Shown here: positions 57,505 through 64,000 of the stretch, one piece after another
Layout of the letters: every line of letters starts with the position of its first letter
Numbering within the stretch: position 1 is the stretch's first letter
DNA from: Cryptomeria japonica
Taxonomy: Eukaryota > Streptophyta > Pinopsida > Cupressales > Cupressaceae
Reading direction: 5' to 3'
Assembly: GCF_030272615.1 (NCBI RefSeq)
Contig: NC_081412.1
Location: 104,024,796 to 104,088,795 of the forward strand
Length of the DNA stretch: 64,000 bases
Position numbers and translations under genes: made by a program
Notes under the pieces: model-generated
Seen by the model: only the letters and a program-made list of their open reading frames with translations
Database searches by the model: none
What the model was told of the DNA's origin: nothing

Positions 57505-60500
57505 TCATCCAACTACAAAACCATCCATGTCCTCAGTAAAAATCTTCTGCAAGTCCTGACAGTAATCCCTGGAGAGATGCTCCCAACTTTCAACTTTCCA
57601 ATCCCTACCATGTTCTGATGCCCACTTGGCCAAGCAATCAGCTGCTTTATTCCATTCCCTAGGGATATGGACGAAAGAGACTTGCTCCATTAAAGAGCTA
57701 ATTTGGAGAATCTATTGAACAATCCCTGCCAACTGCCACTGAATCCCACTCACCTTCTGCTCAATCAATAGGTTAACAACAATTTGTGAGTCCAATTCAC
57801 AAATCACCTTCATTCGACCCAACTCCCAAGCACGCTCAAGGGCATAGAGAATCGCAGATCCCTCCATAAAGTTTTTAGACTGCCACCCTTTGTGCACTAA
57901 AAAGAGGAAAACAACCTCCCCCCTGCTATTCCTTCCAACACCACCAACTCCAGCAGGACCTAGGTTACCCCTAGATGAGCCATCAGTGTTAATCTTGATA
58001 AACTCATCCTGAGGGGTTATCCACCCTCCCACCCTTTGCACCTTCTTCATGACCCATCTACCTCTCCTGACACATGCTGAGGCCGAAGACAACTCCTGCA
58101 AACCAAGCCTACTTACAATATCAGCCTCATCTCTACCCAAAGGAAAATTCACCTCACATTTCGCTTCCACAGTCTCCCGGATCATTGAAATGATCCTAGT
58201 CCAAACTTGCTGAATAAACAATCTGACCTCATGAAAGATCCTCTTGTTCCTCTCAAGCCAGATCTGCCACAAAATGAAGACGGACCCAATATACCAGATC
58301 GTCTGTAGGAAGGAGGACCGGATAGGAGGTCTACCCAAACTGCTCCAGAACTCCACCAGAGACCTCGCGTGGATACAAGGATGCTTCCACACCCCCCACC
58401 AATAATGCCAAATAATCAGAGAGAAGGGGCATCTGAAGAATAGGTGTGAGGAATCTTCCTCCCCATTACCACATAAAACATAGATAGAGGGCCCCAGAAA
58501 TACTTGCTTGCAGATGTTGTCCTAGGTAAGACATCTATTCAAAGCCAAAGTCCAAGCAAAGCAATTACACTTCGGCCAAGACACATTACTCCACACATGC
58601 TTCCACCAGATCACCCCTCTCCCCTCAAATCTTCAGTACAATAATTTCTGATATCCACTAGCCACCGTGAACACTCCCTTAGGATTTGGAGACCAAGCCA
58701 ACCCATCCCTACCCTTGAGGGAGCTATAGTGTCTACTCACCAAAATGCCCTACAGCTCTGCACACTCGTGCTCCATCCCAACAACTAGCCACTCATCAGG
58801 AGTCTTCCACCTCTCCAAATCCAGCCATCCACACCCATAAACAACCTTGAAGTCACTCACCCTTGACCAACCAGCCTCCAAAAACCTTTGGCACAGGTTC
58901 CCAAGGTTAGGGAACTAATAAAGAATGGGAAGATATCCATCCCAAGAGTCATTCTAGAACATGACCTCTTCCCCCCTCCTGTAAATCCAAAAGAGTCATG
59001 CCTTAATGAGAGAAGCCCCCCACTTGAGAGTATACCAGATTGAAGAGCCCTTTCCCTCAAGTGGATATCTAGAGATTTCCTCCATCGGTACCCTCTGCAT
59101 ATATTTCTTGGCCAAAATCCTAGCCAAGCTTTGATCTTGCTCAACACACCAACTCCAGTACAATTTAGCCACCAGAGCCTCCCCAAAAAGAATAGATTGT
59201 CTTAAACCAAGCCCCCCCAACTACTTCGAGCTACATACCAAGTTCCAATTGACCAGGCTCCATTTTGAAGAGGAAAATTTGCCTGCCCATAAGAATTATC
59301 TGGCCAGAGAATCCAGACCCTTCAAGAACCACTTAGGAGCCACATGAAGCATACAACGATAGATCGGAAGAGCCTGAACCACTGACTGAATCAATTGAAC
59401 CCTCCTAGCAAAGGATAGCCATCTATGAGTCCAGTGATCAACCTTCATGTGGAATTTGTCCAAGATACCCTACCAAGAATCCCTAGGAGGGTTACCAGGA
59501 GAGATAGGAATACCTAAATAAATTAAGGGCAGGGAGCCAACTTGGAATCTCAAGATAAGAGCAATCCTCCTTTGAGTAGTTTTAGGAGTGTTGAAAAAGA
59601 GGATAAAAGATTTTTCCTCATTAATCAACTGGCCCGATGCTGCAAGATAAACATCCAAGACCATACGCAAAGTATTAGCTTCTCTGATCCAAACAAACCC
59701 TATTAGAGTTGTGTCATCCACAAACTACAAGTGGGACTGAGGCTGCAAGTCATTACCCCATCTCCAACCCTGAATAATACCCAGACCCACATTATGCTTA
59801 ATCAGCCTCCCCAGACTCTCAGCCAGAAGAATGAATAAATAAGGGGAGAGGGGATCCCCCTAACGGAGACCCCTAGATGCACCAAACAACTCCATATGAT
59901 CTCCATTGATAAGTATAGAGAAAGAAGTAGTCGTAACACAACTCATAACCCACTAGATCCACTCGTCAACAAAACCAAATGCCTTGAGGATCTTCTCAAG
60001 GAAGGACCACCAGACTCTGTCGTACACCTTAGCCATATCCATCTTGATAAACATAGCTTTTTCCTTGGAGGTTTCTATCGAGTGAATGGTCTCCATAGCA
60101 ATGACCACCCCATCCAAAATTTGACGCCCTTCCACAAAGCCACTCTATTCCTCAGAGATAACATTCCCCAAGCACTTCTTCAATCTGTCTGCTATCAGCT
60201 TAGAGGTGATCTTATAAATCACATTGCAGAGAGAGATGGGGTGGAACTGGCCTAACCAGTTAGCCCCTTCACACTTGGGGATAAGAGCAATGAAAGTTGC
60301 ATTCAATGCCCTAAGCAACTTCTTATTCCTCTGGGATTCCTGCACAACCTCTAGTAAATCCAGCTTGATAATATCCCAGAATTCTTGAAAGAATTCAACT
60401 GGGAATCCATTCGGTCCAGGAGCTTTTCCTTTCCTCATTTGAAAGACAATCCTCTCAAGTTCTTCTAGCAAAATAGGACACAAAAGCTGCTCATTCAAAT

Positions 60501-61789
60501 CCCCCAAGACAAGAGAAGGAATGCAAGTGAGAACCTGGTTCTCCTCCTTCGTTTCCCACTTGGAGTCCTCCCTGAAGAGGGACCAAAAAAACTGAGACGC
60601 CTCCCTAGATATCTCCTGCAAGGATAAGCACTGCTCACCTCTATCATTAACCAGAACAGGGATGGAATTTCCATGCCTTCTAGCTTTCACTGAGTTAAGA
60701 AGAAAACAATGTTCTTGTACCCTCCTTCAGCCAATCGATACGAGCTCTCTGCTTCCAATAAATTTCTTCCCTAAGCTCCCATTCCTCTACCACCTTGATA
60801 GCCCTATCTTCCTCCTTGAGAAAGTCCTCAGACAAACCTTTCTCTCTGATTACTCTGGTGATCTCATTCAGCTCAATTTGAGCAGCTTTTTTGGTGTGAA
60901 AAATATTCCCAAAACCTTGACGGTTCCACTGCTTGAGCTGAAACTTCACAAATTGCAGATGCTTGGCAAAAGAGTACATGCCAGTGCCAAAGGCCAGCCT
61001 TCCTTTCCTCCACCACTCCACAACAAGAGCCGACAAAGTAGGATCCTGAAGCCACATAAGTTGAAATTTGAATGAAGGTGAGTGAGCAACCTGAGCCAAA
61101 GAAGAAACTAGCTTGATGGGCTAGTGATCTGACCCTCTCTAGTCAAGAATCTCCGAGCTGGTGGACCACCCCTCACCAATCCAAAAACTCAAAACCAAGA
61201 AACGATCCAACTTCTCTACAATCCAATACTCTCCCACCCTCCTATTGTTCCAGGTGAACAAACCATTACCAGGATTAATGTCAACAAGCTACAACAAGGC
61301 AATATTATCTTGAAAAAGGAAAGAAGAAGATTCCAATTGCATCACCCCCCCTTCTTTTCACTCAACTCAAGAATGGCATTGAAGTCTCCTGCCATAATCC
61401 CAGGATGAAAAGGGGCCAGCCTTCACATACAGGAAATATGAGACCATAAGTTTTGCTTACCTTGAAGATCAGTGGGCACATAGATGTTAGAAAACAAAAT
61501 GAATTCCCCAGTCTCAAGACTAGAGAGCACCCCAGATAATGACGATCGGGAGGCAACCCACCAAACAGGGTGGAACCTTAAGGGGTTCCAAAAACAAGCC
61601 ACCCCTCTAGATGAACCAGCTACCCCAATGAGCCCACAGCTTTAGCACCAGGCCCATTATACTCTCCACAGTAAGTTTAGTTTCTTGCAAAAATATGACA
61701 TTAGGCGAATGATTCCTAATCAAATCCCAAACAAATTTTTGTCTAGGGCCACTGTTCAAGCCCCTCACATTCCATGAAAGCACAATCAT
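57505..61789 (-). pseudogene. LINE ORF2 (endonuclease, reverse transcriptase, zinc region, RNase H)
   Basis: Starts MIVLSWNVRGLNSGPRQKF, the APE-type endonuclease opening, with FLQETKL and AGDFNAIL following. One frameshift near 60695 separates it from RT. RT motifs: GKAPGPNGFPVEFFQEFWD, LNATFIALIPKCEGA, GRQILDGVVIAMETIHS, and the catalytic box FVDDTTLIG at about 59700-59724. A zf-RVT part lies at about 58380-58650. A terminal RNase H has FIKINTDGSSRGNLGPAG, ICELDSQIVVNLL and IPREWNKAADCLAKWASEHG, ending at 57505. Stops are few and mostly TAG. It makes and integrates the cDNA copy. Confidence 0.92.
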
Positions 61790-61856
61790 TTTGGAGGATT
61801 GGAAAAGTAAGAATCCAAAGTCTTTACTGACCTTGACTCAACCAAATTCTCCCCGA

Positions 61857-63260
61857 TCAATTTAATCTTGTCCAAATCCTTCTTTCTGCCCACCTTTGAG
61901 CCCTTCTCTGATGCAAACCCAGATGAGCTAAAGACTTATTGCTTTTGACCCCAGCCGGTTCAAATTTCAAAGCTATTGGAGAGCCCTCCCCCTCAACCAA
62001 ATTCACCTCCGACCTAGGAGTGAGTCCCAACTGAACCCCTATCAGTTGATCCATCTCCATCTGCTGGCTTCCAACGACTAGTAGGGCCTAGATAGGGTTC
62101 TCCATTACTCTTTTTGGAGCCCCCCTTAACACACCTTGATCCAAAGGGGTTAGCCCTAAATTAACTTCTTGATGGCAAAGGTCATCCAAGGCTTCAAATT
62201 TGTTGAAGGTTTCCTCCTCTTGTCTCTCCCACAAAGGCCTCTTTTGACCTCGGTTCCTATTCTTTTTCTTAACTGGGACAAAACCATCAGTACCCCCAAC
62301 CTCAATAGACATAGCAACTTTCCCATTATCGGCCCTATCTTGGCTCAGTTCCGACTACTGAGGTTGGCGCACCACCGATTTATATCTAGGGCACTTACGC
62401 TATAAATGACCATACTCATGACACAACCAGCAACAAAAAGGTAAAGCCTCATAATCTAACTGTTGAACCTAAGAATAAGATCCTGTGCACATATCTATTG
62501 CATCTAGCAAGGGTTTACTAAGATCAATTTCAACACAGATATGCGCAAAGGTCATTACCTTTCTCCCCAGGGTTTACGTAGAGGATCCCACAGGCTTCCC
62601 AAGTAGAGCGGAAAGCATCAGGAGCACATCTTCTTGACAGCATTCCACAAGAAAATGTAGTAAATGAACCCACACAGGAACCCTATTCGGGAGCTCCTCC
62701 GAGGGGTTGAACCCTGCATGTCAGGGTTTGATGAACAACCCCACCTGGTTGTAGAAATACTGACCACCTTCGAAGAACCTATTGCGATCCTCCATGTAGT
62801 TGAAGGTAACCATGAAGTAGTTGTTTACCAATAGAATAATCTCCATTTCCCCCTCCGAGGCCCAAGTCCTTTGCGCCTAGTTTTTCAAAAACTGCAATGA
62901 AACCCTCATTCCCAAAAACTTGCAGTATAGAGAATGTTTTGAAAAATATTCGACGTCCTCCGCTATCATCTCCGGAGGAATAAACAACTTTGGCCTTTCG
63001 CTGCACCTCTCCAAGCAACCATTAATCTTCGATATGCGAGAGCTACCCGATCCCACTTCTGAGGAGAAAAGGTTATTATTGAATGTCTCCATGCCCTGCG
63101 ATGAGGGTTTTGATCCCACCGCATCACAAAAATTCAAGGCTGACTGCTCCTTTGAAGCTTCCTCGCCAATACTCATCATAAAACCCGAAGAGGACGAAAC
63201 CCTAAACCCCAAAGCGGCCCAAAGGAAAAAGATACCCCCCAAAACTCCACTCCTTCCCAA
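61857..63260 (-). pseudogene. LINE ORF1 (DUF4283 domain and zinc knuckle)
   Basis: One frame of about 467 codons. The N-terminus is MGRSGVLGGIFFLWAALG. A DUF4283-type region at about 63000-62500 reads KHSLYCKFLGMRVSLQFLKN, NYFMVTFNYMEDRNRFF and NRVPVWVHLL. A zinc knuckle near 62400-62440 reads CWLCHEYGHL followed by RKC (CX2CX4HX4C). The C-terminal half is basic and polar (VPVKKKNRNRGQKRPLWER). Stops at about 62877, 62730 and 62085 are point changes. In plant L1 elements this protein binds the RNA. Confidence 0.85.
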
Positions 63261-63416
63261 CTCACCCGGGATGGAAGTCCACGCATGGTCCCCAGCCCAT
63301 GTGTTGCCTGCTTAGAATGGCGGTCGAGCCGCGTAGCCTGTACCCACTCGCAAACCTCCGCATGTCTCCCCTTCACCCTCCTCTACTCCCCACACTACCC
63401 CTGAAAGGTATCTCTC

Positions 63417-63433
63417 CTAATGCTCTTCTTTTT
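63417..63433. repeat. Target-site duplication of the - strand LINE, right copy
   Basis: CTAATGCTCTTCTTTTT; see the left copy at 57427. Confidence 0.85.
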
Positions 63434-64000
63434 AATTTAAATAAATATTTATTATTTATTTATTCCCATCTCTCTTTCCCAAATTAAATAAATATTTTAT
63501 TTATTTAATTTATGTAGCCTTTCCTCTATCAATTAAATAAGTAAATTTATTTATTTAATTAATTAATTTAGTTATTTCTTCTTATCTACATCACAATGTG
63601 TCCCCCTAATTATCCAGTCCTCAATCTTAGCCCTCCATTTCATTTTTAACTTCTTAATGCAAACCCTTTATTTTTAGGATGATCTCTATAAAAGAAGCTT
63701 CCTCTTCTCATTTTCCATATAGCATACTTGGGGCATACCTTCATTCTATCAAAATCACTCTAGCAATACATCATCATAAATATATTTGATATTTCTTTAG
63801 CTCTTGTGCAAGTGCAACATAAATATGAGAGCAACAACATCAAATGCAAGGTCATGGATGATAGGAGAACAATGGAGAAAAGCCTACATTGTGTGTTAAT
63901 GGTATAATAATTTCTATTTCATTGTTATTTATATGAATGGTAGATCCCTATTGATGTTGTGTTGAATTAGTTTGTAGATCTAAGGTTAGTGGTTAGATCT
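63434..64000. other. AT-rich right flank with a promoter-like TATA box
   Basis: ATTTAAATAAATATTTATT-type repeats to about 63580. TCTATAAAAGAAGC at about 63686 followed by CT-rich sequence resembles an LTR or gene promoter on the + strand. No coding frame before the window ends. Confidence 0.4.

Larger units (their letters stand above)
57444..63416 (-). mobile_element. Full-length plant L1-type LINE (about 6 kb)
   Basis: On the - strand: a G-rich 5' end at 63416, ORF1 at 63260-61857, ORF2 at 61789-57505, and a 3' end with AATAAAGTTTTTACCC and a short A tail near 57444. A 17-bp target duplication with one mismatch flanks it. Damage is light: a handful of stops and one frameshift between endonuclease and RT. 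It therefore looks fairly young but is now inactive. Confidence 0.93.

Overview
The window reads as nuclear DNA of a seed plant with a large, transposon-rich genome. Evidence is spliced plant genes with GT-AG introns, a plant-type 5S rRNA relic, a plant mobile domain (PMD) reading frame, plant L1-type LINEs and Ty3/gypsy and Copia LTR elements. The size of the elements and the style of their LTRs suggest a conifer or other gymnosperm, but the sequence alone does not prove this. Only two host genes look intact: a ZIP-family metal transporter (+ strand, three exons, 39323-42205) and a single-exon A1-family aspartic protease (- strand, 54980-56359). Each has a decayed partial copy elsewhere in the window (ZIP at about 5770-6200, protease at about 51391-52148, both - strand).

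Layout. 1-3097: right end of a Ty3/gypsy-like element, with an antisense PMD gene remnant, a purine tract and a 3' LTR. 3098-8240: AT-rich DNA with the ZIP pseudogene. 8241-9226: a diverged LTR related to the first. 10907-11030: a 5S rRNA relic. 11387-32036: one 20.65-kb Tat/Ogre-like Ty3/gypsy element with two 6.7-kb LTRs, a primer-binding site, a fused gag-pol frame and flanking 6-bp direct repeats. About 32480-35760: a 5'-truncated LINE. 35944-37775: a decayed reading frame of unknown family. 38.3-42.3 kb: the ZIP gene with its promoter. 43292-43466: a tRNA-derived SINE. 44.29-46.37 kb: two opposed Copia remnants. 46.85-47.22 kb: a dense GTTCAA/TTGAAC field. 51.4-52.1 kb: the protease pseudogene. 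About 53.0-54.5 kb: an antisense Copia-like remnant. 55.0-56.5 kb: the aspartic protease gene. 57443-63416: an essentially full-length L1-type LINE on the - strand with a 17-bp target-site duplication.

The most unusual object is the 20.65-kb element. Each 6.7-kb LTR carries the remains of one long reading frame (about 1,200 codons, 13551-17185 and 27488-31129) of no family I recognise. Upstream of it, in the U3-like part, lies a degenerate array of a 69-bp module with a spacing of about 130 bp. Inside the element a second, archaeal-type RNase H lies between protease and reverse transcriptase, while the usual gypsy RNase H has lost catalytic acidic residues. Premature stops in gag-pol and in the LTR frame are almost all TAG, with no TGA, and several are CAG in the partner LTR; this fits C-to-T decay at methylated CHG sites after insertion.

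The host genes are not a functional cluster. The ZIP transporter would move divalent metal ions across a membrane and has two near-matches to the zinc-deficiency element about 100-145 bp upstream of its start codon. The protease has a secretory signal and would act in the secretory path or apoplast.
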